DNA from: SAR86 cluster bacterium | GTDB taxonomy: Bacteria > Pseudomonadota > Gammaproteobacteria > Pseudomonadales > Pseudohongiellaceae | Direction: 5' to 3' | DNA length: 35,363 nucleotides | Assembly (NCBI GenBank): GCA_002746215.1 | Contig: NVWI01000014.1 | Span: 1-35,363 of the forward strand | Shown: piece after piece, positions 16,617 through 24,931 of the stretch | Position numbering within the stretch: position 1 is the stretch's first letter | Layout: each line of letters begins with the position of its first letter | The notes under the pieces: generated by a model | Database searches by the model: none | What the model saw: the letters and a program-made list of their open reading frames with translations, nothing else | Told to the model about the DNA's origin: nothing | Position numbers and translations under genes: made by a program

Positions 16617-16744
16617 ATTTTTTATTGCCTGTTATTTTTTCAATTCAATAGTGACTTAATTTGGTTATTTATGAAGTAGTATTCTATTTTACTTTACTGC
16701 CTTGTGATTAGGCCACTGACTCTTAAGATCAAGATAGGCTAAAA

Positions 16745-16762
16745 TGTTAACTGGGTCACATG
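16745..16762. promoter_or_regulatory. Conserved upstream box of tetR copy 2 (candidate operator)
   Basis: TGTTAACTGGGTCACATG matches the box at 15908-15925 in 16 of 18 positions and lies at a similar distance (128 bases) from its tetR start. The flanks are also recognisably related (for example CTGCCTTGTGATTAGGCCA here and a diverged counterpart there), so the duplication included the promoter. The box also sits 33 bases before the sbcB start. Confidence 0.45.
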
Positions 16763-16794
16763 CATGATATCTCAAAAGCCCGAGGCGTATAAAT

Positions 16795-18246
16795 TTGGAA
16801 AGTAACAAATCCATATATTGGCACGATTATGAAACGTTCGGTAGTGATCCTCGCCGAGATCGTGCCTGTCAGTTCGCTGGTATACGCACTGATGAAGCAT
16901 TAAACATTATTGGTGATCCTTTGGTCATCTATTGTCGTCCTACTTTGGATGTTCTACCTGATCCTGAAGCAATCCTGATTACAGGCATTAGCCCCCAAGA
17001 AGCTTATAAAAAAGGCTATTCAGAAGTAGAATTTTCTGCACAAATACTGGCTGAGTTTTCTGAACCTCAAACCTGTGTTGCTGGTTTTAATAGTCTGCGT
17101 TTCGATGATGAGGTGACTCGCCATCTTCTGTATCGCTCTTTCTATGATCCTTATGAAAGAGAATGGAAAAATGGGAATTCACGTTGGGATATTATCGATT
17201 TATTAAGAATGAGCTATGCGCTGAGGCCGGAGGGTTTTAATTGGCCAACTAAAGAAGACGGCACGCCAAGCTTTAAGCTGGAAGAATTTACCAGGGCAAA
17301 TGATATAGCGCATGAAGGGGCGCATGATGCTTTGGCAGATGTTTATGCAACCATTGCCGTCGCTAAATTGATTAAAGCTAAACAACCAAAACTGTACGAC
17401 TACTATTACAGTAAGCGCAAGAAAAACAGCATAACTCCAATGTTCAATCTGGTTGATCCCCAGCCAATCATCCATATATCTTCGATGTATCCCGCCAGCA
17501 GGGGGTGTATGGCAATTGTTATGCCGATAATGATCGATCCGTCTAACGCTAATGGCATTATCGTTTATGATTTAAGCCAAGACCCTGCTAGCTGGCTTGA
17601 AGAAAGTGCTGACAGTCTAAAGAAGCGGCTTTTCACGCCAAAGGCCGACCTTACAGATGGCGTTGAAAGAGTTGCTTTAAAAACTGTACACGTAAACAAA
17701 TGTCCTGCATTAGCACCTTTAAGTGTGCTTACTGATGACATTATTAGTAAGTTTCAGATTGATCTTAAGCAGTGTGAATTACATCAACAGCAGATACTCG
17801 ATAAAACAGATTTACAGGAAAAATTAAGTGCAGTTTACAACCCTGACTTTAAACAAGAACATGATCCTGACTTAATGCTTTACAGCGGCGGTTTTTTTGA
17901 TAGCCATGATAAAGCACTGTTTACCGAAATTCGTCGACTAATGCCTGAAGCACTAGGTAGTAAAAATTTTGATTTTCATGATAGCCGTCTGGCAGAAATG
18001 TTATTTCGCTATCGGTGTCGGAATTATCCTGATTTTTTAACTGAAGATGAACTGCAAAAATGGCGCAATTATTGTCGTGATAAATTGGTGGATGACGATT
18101 CCGAAGGACTATCTCGAGTGGCGCAAGTCAATCAAACGATCAGCGCTAGACTGCAAGATGCAAACCCACAACAAACGCTTTTGTTAGGGCAGCTTAGTCA
18201 GTATATTAGTTCCCTTTGCGAAGAGCTGGGTTTAAATGCTGCATGA
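16795..18246 (+). CDS. sbcB: Exodeoxyribonuclease I
   Basis: ExoI degrades single-stranded DNA from the 3' end and supports recombination and mismatch repair. The 483-residue protein is close to E. coli ExoI (475). The DEDDh exonuclease motifs are W-H-D-Y-E-T-F-G near the start (Exo I), F-N-S-L-R-F-D-D-E (Exo II) and A-H-D-A-L-A-D-V-Y-A-T (Exo III). An SH3-like and a helical C-terminal domain follow, with Y-S-G-G-F-F and R-Y-R-C-R-N-Y-P as in E. coli. The start is a TTG with GAGG upstream. Its stop overlaps the start of the transporter gene as ATGA, so the two are translationally coupled. Confidence 0.93.
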   Translation: MESNKSIYWHDYETFGSDPRRDRACQFAGIRTDEALNIIGDPLVIYCRPTLDVLPDPEAILITGISPQEAYKKGYSEVEFSAQILAEFSEPQTCVAGFNSLRFDDEVTRHLLYRSFYDPYEREWKNGNSRWDIIDLLRMSYALRPEGFNWPTKEDGTPSFKLEEFTRANDIAHEGAHDALADVYATIAVAKLIKAKQPKLYDYYYSKRKKNSITPMFNLVDPQPIIHISSMYPASRGCMAIVMPIMIDPSNANGIIVYDLSQDPASWLEESADSLKKRLFTPKADLTDGVERVALKTVHVNKCPALAPLSVLTDDIISKFQIDLKQCELHQQQILDKTDLQEKLSAVYNPDFKQEHDPDLMLYSGGFFDSHDKALFTEIRRLMPEALGSKNFDFHDSRLAEMLFRYRCRNYPDFLTEDELQKWRNYCRDKLVDDDSEGLSRVAQVNQTISARLQDANPQQTLLLGQLSQYISSLCEELGLNAA

Positions 18247-19475
18247 ATTTTAAGGAAATTTACAATAAAACAGGGCCTGGCTTGGTGGTGGCAGCAACAG
18301 GCCTGGGTGGTGGTGATATTGTTGCAGCTTCTGCCGCTGGAGCAAATTATGGCGTCAGTCTGCTATGGGCAGTTGTTATTGGCAGCTTGTTAAAGTTTTG
18401 CCTGAATGAAGGTATTGGTCGTTGGCAGTTGGTCACAGGTAGAACCTTACTGGAAGGCTGGATAGATGATTTACCCAGAATTCTGACCTGGTATTTTACG
18501 GCTTATCTGTTGTTCTGGACTATTATGGTTGCTGCAGCCTTAATGTCAGCAACCGGTATAGTTGCTAACACTATTTTTCCGATTTTTTCGATAGAAGTCT
18601 GGAGCATGATTCATGCTGTATTGGCACTGCTTCTGGTTTGGAATGGTGGTTATTTCTTTCTCGAACACGTGATGAAACTATTTATCGGCTTGATGTTCGT
18701 TTGTATTTTGTTCTGCGCATTGATAATTATGCCACCTATAACGGAAATACTTGCCGGGATTTTTATACCAACCCTGCCCAATGGCAGTATGGTTTTTGTC
18801 TTCGGCGTCATTGGGGGAGTGGGCGGCAGTGTCACCATTATGAGTTATTCCTATTGGATGCAGGAGGCTGGTTGGCACGGTAAAGAAAAAATGGGTACGA
18901 TGCGGACTGATTTGATAATTGCTTATAGCCTCACTGGGCTTTTTGGCTTTGCAATTATTCTAATTGCTTCTGGTGCTGATGCGGAAGCGGTAACAGGGAC
19001 TGGACTAGCCCTCACCATAGCTGAACAGTTAGTACCGGTATTAGGTGAGCCCGGTAAATGGATTTTTCTAGTTGGATTCTGGGGTGCAGCTTTTAGCTCC
19101 ATAATTGGTGTCTGGCATGGTGTTCCTTATCTATTTGCTAATTTTTTCTATCATTTACGTGATGAGAAAAACTTACTGGAAACGCCAGAAAGTATTACTA
19201 AAACTCCAGCCTATCGGGGCTATCTTCTTTATCTATGTTTTGTCCCTATGCTCGTACTATTATGGGGAAGGCCGTTCTGGGTCATAATTATGTATTCAGT
19301 AACGGGCGCTTTTTTTATGCCATTATTGGCAGGGCTCTTGCTTTATATGAATAGTGCACGGCGCTGGTTAGGTGAATATGTAAATAGCTGGTATACGAAG
19401 GCATTGTTGATTATTTGCCTTATACTTTTTAGTTTCCTCTTGATAGTGGAAATTAGGGAGCAGTTTTTCTCCTGA
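18243..19475 (+). CDS. Nramp-related membrane transporter with altered metal-site motifs
   Basis: The 410-residue protein has about eleven hydrophobic helices and the Nramp (LeuT-fold) order. The first helix region reads G-P-G-L-V-V-A-A-T-G-L-G-G-G-D-I-V-A-A-S, where classical Mn2+/Fe2+ transporters have D-P-G-N. The later helix expected to carry M-P-H reads G-S-V-T-I-M-S-Y-S-Y-W-M. So the usual manganese ligands are not evident, and the substrate may differ from MntH. The ATG at 18243 overlaps the sbcB stop (ATGA); an upstream TTG at 18216 would run into sbcB. A strong terminator follows. Family assignment is good; substrate is open. Confidence 0.8.
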   Translation: MNFKEIYNKTGPGLVVAATGLGGGDIVAASAAGANYGVSLLWAVVIGSLLKFCLNEGIGRWQLVTGRTLLEGWIDDLPRILTWYFTAYLLFWTIMVAAALMSATGIVANTIFPIFSIEVWSMIHAVLALLLVWNGGYFFLEHVMKLFIGLMFVCILFCALIIMPPITEILAGIFIPTLPNGSMVFVFGVIGGVGGSVTIMSYSYWMQEAGWHGKEKMGTMRTDLIIAYSLTGLFGFAIILIASGADAEAVTGTGLALTIAEQLVPVLGEPGKWIFLVGFWGAAFSSIIGVWHGVPYLFANFFYHLRDEKNLLETPESITKTPAYRGYLLYLCFVPMLVLLWGRPFWVIIMYSVTGAFFMPLLAGLLLYMNSARRWLGEYVNSWYTKALLIICLILFSFLLIVEIREQFFS

Positions 19476-19492
19476 TATTTTGATTAGCCTAG

Positions 19493-19541
19493 GGCTGATG
19501 TTGCCATTGTTATAGTGGGCATTAACAGCCTTTTTCTTTTT
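19493..19541 (+). terminator. Rho-independent terminator after the transporter gene
   Basis: GGCTG (19493-19497) pairs with CAGCC (19526-19530), with an inner TGCC/GGCA pairing. The stem is followed directly by TTTTTCTTTTT. It closes the sbcB-transporter unit. Confidence 0.75.
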
Positions 19542-19594
19542 GGGTCGTACTGATTTAAAATGCACCTGAATTTCTGACTGGTATATAAACTTGT

Positions 19595-20746
19595 ATGCAA
19601 GATTTCGAAGATATTAGACCTTACCTTGATTCTGAGGCAAGGCAGGTAGTTGACTCCTTACTGGCTGATCCTGAATTTAGCGCTGCTATTGCTGGATTCC
19701 GTTATCCGCGTTGGTATGCCTGGTTTCCAGGTATTGTCGGCAAGTTGGTGAAAAAATACTTAAAGCAAGAAACCGCTCATATTCAAAGTATTCATGATGT
19801 ACAGATAGTTATTGAAAAATATCTGGATAGTTTAATTGAAAAAACGACCACCAACTTAAGCCATGATGGACTGCAAAATTTAGACCCCAATACGCCTTAT
19901 CTGTTCATCAGTAATCACCGGGATATTACAATGGATCCGGCTCTGGTTAATTACATGCTTTATCATCAGGGTTTTAAGACCCTACAAATTGCGATTGGTG
20001 ATAATCTGCTAAAACGCCCTTTTTTATCAGATTTAATGCGTCTCAATAAAAGCTTTCTGGTTAAACGTGGTTTGCAAGGACGAGAAAAGTTAAAGGAAAG
20101 TAAGCGCTTGTCTGCATATATTCACTATTGTATCGAGCAGGGTGAAAACGTTTGGCTAGCACAACGTGAAGGCCGTGCCAAAAATGGTTTGGATAAAACT
20201 GAATCGGCAATTTTAAAGATGTTGCATCTCGCGAAGCGTGATAAAAGTGAAAAGAGGGCGTTGGCGAAAGCTATTAACTCCTTGCATATAGTTCCTGTCG
20301 CAATTTCTTATGGTTTGGACCCTTGTGATGAATCTAAGGCCAAAGAATTATTTGCTATCGATACAGTCGGCAAATTTGAAAAAAATGAAAACTCTGATAT
20401 ACAGAGTATAGTAGCCGGGATGACTGGAGATAAAGGTGATATTCATGTGGCTTTTGGTGAACCATTATATTTAGATAATGAAGTTACTGAAGAGGAAGTT
20501 GCGGGTATAATTGATACTCAAATAATTAACAATTATCATCTTCACCCGAGTAATTATTTTGCTTTTTTTGAGCTCAAACCTGATCAAGAAAACAACGTTG
20601 ACTTACCCAATATTTTTAATAAGAGTAAAGCTGACATTGAGCAGCTAAAAATTAATTTCAGCGCACGATTGGCAAAAATGCCAGCCAATCTGAGGCCCTA
20701 CTTACTAGCTATGTATGCAAACCCTGTTATTGCAAAATCTATTTAA
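19595..20746 (+). CDS. PlsC-like glycerolipid acyltransferase
   Basis: The 383-residue protein carries an acyltransferase domain (about residues 80-270). The first motif is S-N-H-R-D-I-T-M-D-P-A-L, a variant of the N-H-x4-D catalytic pair in which one extra residue separates His from the second Asp, or the Asp two residues after His is used. The later blocks L-N-K-S-F-L-V-K-R, L-A-Q-R-E-G-R-A-K-N-G and I-V-P-V-A-I-S-Y match the substrate-binding motifs (E-G-x-R-type; V-P-V). Such proteins acylate lysophosphatidate or related lipids at the inner membrane. No membrane helix is evident, so peripheral attachment is likely. It precedes dinG by 27 bases in the same direction. Confidence 0.75.
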   Translation: MQDFEDIRPYLDSEARQVVDSLLADPEFSAAIAGFRYPRWYAWFPGIVGKLVKKYLKQETAHIQSIHDVQIVIEKYLDSLIEKTTTNLSHDGLQNLDPNTPYLFISNHRDITMDPALVNYMLYHQGFKTLQIAIGDNLLKRPFLSDLMRLNKSFLVKRGLQGREKLKESKRLSAYIHYCIEQGENVWLAQREGRAKNGLDKTESAILKMLHLAKRDKSEKRALAKAINSLHIVPVAISYGLDPCDESKAKELFAIDTVGKFEKNENSDIQSIVAGMTGDKGDIHVAFGEPLYLDNEVTEEEVAGIIDTQIINNYHLHPSNYFAFFELKPDQENNVDLPNIFNKSKADIEQLKINFSARLAKMPANLRPYLLAMYANPVIAKSI

Positions 20747-20773
20747 AATCTTAATAGTCTGAATGAGCCTTTT

Positions 20774-22903
20774 ATGATTTCAGATCAGGTAAAACAGGAC
20801 ATTCAGTCCTACTATTCTCAATTTCTTCAAAATCGAAATTTAAAGCCGCGCTATGGGCAGAAACTGATGATTGCCGAAATAGCAAAAACCCTTTCGGCCG
20901 TCGAGTTAGATGAAGAGGGCAAGCGCTGTTCAGATTCTCCGCCACTTTGTGTTGTAGAAGCTGGCACGGGTACTGGTAAAACCATTGCTTATTTGGTCGC
21001 TGTGTTACCTCTTGCGAAAGCTTTAGGTAAACAGGTGGTTATTGCAACTGCTACGGTGGCGTTACAAGAGCAAATAATGTTTAAAGATATTCCTGAGCTG
21101 CAGGCTAATACGGATATGGAATTTTCTTGTTTACTGGCTAAGGGTCGGGGGCGTTATTTATGCCTTTCTAAATTAGAAAACCTCCTCAGAGTGAATAGTA
21201 GCCAGGAAGCCATGCAGGACTTATATGGTTTGGAACTTGACGATCCGTCGCAACTGGACAAGCAAGTTTACCAGGAAATGATGAAAGCCCTGGATGAAAA
21301 GCGCTGGCAGGGAGATCGAGACGACTGGATTGAAACGCTGGATAATCAACAATGGAGAGCCGTGTCGGTAGAGCATGGGCAATGCTCGGGTAGCCGTTGT
21401 TCAAACTTTAATTCTTGTTACTTTTTTAAAAGCCGTCAACTCTTACAACAAAGTGACTGTATCATCGCTAATCAGGATTTAGTGCTGGCGGATTTAAGTT
21501 TAGGTGGGGGAGCAATTTTGCCGCACCCTTCGGAAGTCATATATGTCTTTGATGAAGCTCACCACTTAGCAGCAAAAGGGTTGTCACATTTTTCCCACTT
21601 CGTGCAGCTAAGGTCTTCACTCAACTGGTTGGATCAATCCAAGAAACTCTTTATTCGATTGCAACAACAAGCGGGTTCAGAATTAAAAGCCTTATTTGAA
21701 AAAGCAGATGCAGCGGCGTTAGAAGCCAGACATAAATTAAACGAAGCCTTTTTATTGCTTGACCAATATCATACTGAGCAAATGCAATCATCGCTTAAGC
21801 AGAGCCAGCATACCTTTGATAGGGGCGTAGTAGATCCGGAGTTACGTGAAACGTGTGGAATTTTATATTTATGTTTTTCACAGCTTGGGCAAGCACTCGA
21901 TAAAATTCTCTCCCGAGTGCGGCAGTGTATGGAAAACCAGGGTGGAGAGATTGATTCAGCGTTGGCAGAGTCCTGGTATCCGGGTTTAGGGAGTATTCAG
22001 GCACGCTGTGAGGCCAGCCTTATGCTTTGGTTTAACTATGCCAATCAAGATGAAAGTGAGGGTATCCCGCAAGCGCGCTGGTTAACGTTTAGTAAAACCC
22101 AGGAAGAGTTGGAAATTAGTTTATCCTGCAGCCCTATATTAGCGGCGGAGGCATTGACAGAAAAACTGTGGAATGAATGCTTTGCAGCGGTACTGACATC
22201 TGCAACCTTGAGTGCTCTTAATAGTTTTGATTTTTTAATTATGCGTACGGGGTTGCCTGAAGGCAGCAGATTTTGTCGTATTGGCAGCCCGTTTGATTTT
22301 GCCGAGGCTGGTGTATTACGTATTCCTGAGAAAGGTTTTGATGCCGGTGACAGCTCAGCGCACACCGAGGCAATTATTAAATGTTTGCCTGAAATGTTAG
22401 ATGAGGATAAGGGTGCGCTTGTCCTTTTTAGTTCCAGACGTCAGATGACAGATGTACTGGAGGGCCTGGAAGAAGATTTTAAAGATGACATTCTGTCGCA
22501 AGATGATTATCCAAAACAACAATTAATTACCTTACATAAAGCCAATGTAGATAAAGGCAAAAGAAGCATTATTTTTGGTCTGGCAAGTATGAGTGAAGGC
22601 ATAGATTTACCTGCTGCTTATTGCACCCATGTTGTGATTGCTAAATTACCTTTCTCGGTGCCTGATGACCCAATAGATGTAACTTTGGGCCAATGGATGA
22701 AAGATCAGGGGAAAAACCCATTCATTGAAATCTCTATCCCGGAAACGGCCATGAAACTGGTTCAGGCCAGCGGCCGTTTATTAAGAAGTGAAAGTGATAG
22801 CGGAAAAATTTCCATCTTGGATGAACGCCTGTTAAACCGGCGTTATGGCGCATCAATTCTTGATGCATTACCACCATACCGACGTGAAATATTCAGTGCT
22901 TAA
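20774..22903 (+). CDS. dinG: ATP-dependent DNA helicase DinG
   Basis: DinG is a 5'-3' superfamily 2 (XPD-like) helicase that resolves R-loops and other structures. At 709 residues it matches E. coli DinG (716). Walker A is E-A-G-T-G-T-G-K-T, the DEAH box is F-D-E-A-H-H, and motifs L-T-S-A-T-L and Q-A-S-G-R-L-L-R close the helicase core. Four Cys for the Fe-S cluster are visible: one at R-G-R-Y-L-C and three in C-S-G-S-R-C-S-N-F-N-S-C. No exonuclease domain is present. It follows an acyltransferase gene and overlaps cysC by 11 bases at the convergent ends. Confidence 0.92.
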   Translation: MISDQVKQDIQSYYSQFLQNRNLKPRYGQKLMIAEIAKTLSAVELDEEGKRCSDSPPLCVVEAGTGTGKTIAYLVAVLPLAKALGKQVVIATATVALQEQIMFKDIPELQANTDMEFSCLLAKGRGRYLCLSKLENLLRVNSSQEAMQDLYGLELDDPSQLDKQVYQEMMKALDEKRWQGDRDDWIETLDNQQWRAVSVEHGQCSGSRCSNFNSCYFFKSRQLLQQSDCIIANQDLVLADLSLGGGAILPHPSEVIYVFDEAHHLAAKGLSHFSHFVQLRSSLNWLDQSKKLFIRLQQQAGSELKALFEKADAAALEARHKLNEAFLLLDQYHTEQMQSSLKQSQHTFDRGVVDPELRETCGILYLCFSQLGQALDKILSRVRQCMENQGGEIDSALAESWYPGLGSIQARCEASLMLWFNYANQDESEGIPQARWLTFSKTQEELEISLSCSPILAAEALTEKLWNECFAAVLTSATLSALNSFDFLIMRTGLPEGSRFCRIGSPFDFAEAGVLRIPEKGFDAGDSSAHTEAIIKCLPEMLDEDKGALVLFSSRRQMTDVLEGLEEDFKDDILSQDDYPKQQLITLHKANVDKGKRSIIFGLASMSEGIDLPAAYCTHVVIAKLPFSVPDDPIDVTLGQWMKDQGKNPFIEISIPETAMKLVQASGRLLRSESDSGKISILDERLLNRRYGASILDALPPYRREIFSA

Positions 22904-23516
22904 TTATTTGATGCAGTTTTAAGTATTCTAGAATTTGCTGCGAGCTTTGTTCGGGTGTATTGGAAACAGGAATAATAATCTCAGCATCATCAGGCTCTTC
23001 ATAAGGTGAACTGATACCCGTAAAGTTAGGGATTTCACCACGCCGGGCTTTGGCATATAGCTGCTTGGGATCACGCTCTTCACAAATCGCCAGGGGGGTG
23101 TCGATATATATTTCTACAAAGTTTAAACCTGCATCTGCATGAATTTTTCTAACCAGTTGCCGATCCTTTTTGAAGGGGGAAATAAAACTGGAAAGCACGA
23201 TTAACCCAGCATCTGCAAACAGTTTAGATACCTCACCAACACGCCGGATGTTTTCTTCACGATCCGCATCGGTAAAACCCAGGTTATTATTTAAACCGTG
23301 ACGAATATTATCGCCATCCAGGACATAGCTTTTAAATTTAGCTTCTATGAGTTTATGTTCCAGCGTAAATGCCAGAGTGCTTTTGCCGGAGCCACTTAGG
23401 CCTGTAAACCAAAGTGTTGTGCCTTGTTGAGCGAATATTTCTTGACGAAATTTACGGCTGACTCGGCTTTCATGCCAAACAATATTAGTACTTTTATGTT
23501 TGAAATTCTCTGTCAC
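22893..23516 (-). CDS. cysC: Adenylylsulfate (APS) kinase
   Basis: CysC phosphorylates adenosine 5'-phosphosulfate to PAPS, the donor for sulfate assimilation and sulfation. The 207-residue length is normal. The P-loop is G-L-S-G-S-G-K-S-T, and the APS-binding and lid regions are D-G-D-N-I-R-H-G-L, then D-R-E-E-N-I-R-R-V-G-E-V and F-I-S-P-F. The segment I-Y-I-D-T-P-L-A-I-C-E-E-R-D-P-K-Q-L-Y is typical. No cysD, cysN or cysH is adjacent, so this is an isolated copy whose partner genes must be elsewhere. It ends inside the last bases of dinG. Confidence 0.93.
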   Translation of the reverse strand: MTENFKHKSTNIVWHESRVSRKFRQEIFAQQGTTLWFTGLSGSGKSTLAFTLEHKLIEAKFKSYVLDGDNIRHGLNNNLGFTDADREENIRRVGEVSKLFADAGLIVLSSFISPFKKDRQLVRKIHADAGLNFVEIYIDTPLAICEERDPKQLYAKARRGEIPNFTGISSPYEEPDDAEIIIPVSNTPEQSSQQILEYLKLHQIIKH

Positions 23517-23634
23517 TTTTATGTCCCAATCTTTAAATGGCCGCGTTATATCTAGAACCTAAAAGTAGAAGTTGGCCTTTATTTATCGTTAATAAAATTA
23601 TTGATTTTAAATATAACTGTATATGAAAAATAGT

Positions 23635-24522
23635 TTACTGTAATACCTTTACCTGGATAAGACGAACATCCTGTAAAGGGCGGTCTTGCTCATCAACAGA
23701 TGTGCCACCAATAGTATCTAAGACATCCATACCCTGGCGCACCCGACCAAAAACAGTGTGCTTGCCGGCTAGCCATTCAGTATCAATCAAATTGATAAAA
23801 AATTGTGAACCATTGCTATTAGGCCCTGAATTAGCCATGGCAATAACACCTCTTACTGGCATTCTTGAGATAAGGGTTTCTGTGTACTCATAACCCTGGT
23901 TTTCGTAAACATCTTTTACAGTCAAGTTGCTAATTCTTTCTTCAATAGCGGCGATATTATTTTCAAGTTCTTCTTGTGAGCTGATATTCAGTTCTGCATA
24001 GAGTGGTTCGAGAATGACAGATTGAAATTGTGTTTGTGATGCTATTCTCAAAAAAGGATGGGGTACGCCTTCATCGTCAAGTGCTTGCATTCGGTCCAGA
24101 CCTAAACTGCGCGCATTTATCTCATCGGGGAAAGAAAATCCTGGTGTGCCATTACCAATACCTGTTGGGCTTCCGCCCTGAATCATAAAACCATCAATGA
24201 CACGATGAAAAATCAAGCCATCATAAAAAGGACGAGTAACCAAAGCGCCGGATTCAGGATCGAGGAATGATTTTCGGCCTTCAGCTAAATCAATGAAGTT
24301 GGCAACAGTTTCGGGAGCCTCTTTGGGAAAGAGTTCCAGAATTATGCTGCCCATAGAGGTCTGAATTTCGACTAGAGGATTGTCAGGATCTTCACGTAAA
24401 GCAGAAATATCCTGGTTCTCTGGCTGATTATCTTGGGAAAAGCCTGCTTGAACGATAAGAAATTGAGCGGTAAAAAGTAAGGCAATAAGAGCATTACTAA
24501 GAATGTCTTTCATAGCTTTCAT
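23635..24522 (-). CDS. Periplasmic cyclophilin-type peptidyl-prolyl isomerase
   Basis: The 295-residue protein starts with a signal peptide (hydrophobic core A-L-I-A-L-L-F-T-A-Q-F-L-I-V-Q-A-G-F-S) and a polar linker. The cyclophilin domain begins at V-E-I-Q-T-S-M-G-S-I-I-L-E-L and shows the catalytic Y-D-G-L-I-F-H-R-V-I, Q-G-G, and the late block A-M-A-N-S-G-P-N-S-N-G-S-Q-F-F-I. Between F-P-D-E-I and G-V-I-A-M-A-N there is an insertion of about 80 residues, mostly helical and polar, absent from E. coli PpiA. The enzyme isomerises Xaa-Pro bonds in exported proteins. AGGA seven bases before the ATG supports the start. Confidence 0.88.
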   Translation of the reverse strand: MKAMKDILSNALIALLFTAQFLIVQAGFSQDNQPENQDISALREDPDNPLVEIQTSMGSIILELFPKEAPETVANFIDLAEGRKSFLDPESGALVTRPFYDGLIFHRVIDGFMIQGGSPTGIGNGTPGFSFPDEINARSLGLDRMQALDDEGVPHPFLRIASQTQFQSVILEPLYAELNISSQEELENNIAAIEERISNLTVKDVYENQGYEYTETLISRMPVRGVIAMANSGPNSNGSQFFINLIDTEWLAGKHTVFGRVRQGMDVLDTIGGTSVDEQDRPLQDVRLIQVKVLQ

Positions 24523-24609
24523 AAAAAGGTCCTGCGTCGATGAATTCTAAAAAGCAGCTAACATACGACAGACACAGGACTGTTTACAAGGTGTAATGAG
24601 CTAAAGAGC

Positions 24610-24897
24610 TTAGTGTACAGTTTTAGAATCAGCGCCGTCTTCTAATTCCTGTTGTGTGATTTCCACAACAAAACTTTTTTCCTGTAATTTTTTACTGGCT
24701 TCAACGCGTTCCTCAGCCTCTTGTTTACGCAGTTTTTCCTCATCTTGAAATAATTCTGCGTTCAGCGACATTTGTCGGTTTAAGTGCTGTTTAAGTCTAT
24801 CGACAACATGCGTCATGACTTCCAGTGTCTGGCCTAATTGCTCCAGAGTGATGAGCGTCTGCTCAGAGTTTAGCTCTACGTCAGATTTGTCACTCAT
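24610..24897 (-). CDS. Small coiled-coil protein downstream of nrdB, function unknown
   Basis: I choose the ATG at 24897, preceded by an excellent AAAGGAG site, over a longer reading that would run back into nrdB. The 95-residue protein is strongly charged and helical. It has a Leu-patterned segment (L-E-Q-L-G-Q-T-L-E-V-M-T-H-V-V-D-R-L) followed by a Lys/Glu/Gln-rich helix, which suggests a coiled coil. It starts 34 bases after the nrdB stop and is probably cotranscribed with nrdAB. SlyX-like proteins look similar in general character, but I cannot confirm a match. No function assigned. Confidence 0.65.
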   Translation of the reverse strand: MSDKSDVELNSEQTLITLEQLGQTLEVMTHVVDRLKQHLNRQMSLNAELFQDEEKLRKQEAEERVEASKKLQEKSFVVEITQQELEDGADSKTVH

Positions 24898-24931
24898 AGT
24901 GTCGCTCCTTTGTAAGAAGTGGCTAAGAAGA

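Noticed and set aside
18216-18242. Earlier TTG start for the Nramp-related transporter
   Set aside because: The ATG at 18243 forms a standard ATGA overlap with the sbcB stop and begins at the normal family N-terminus.
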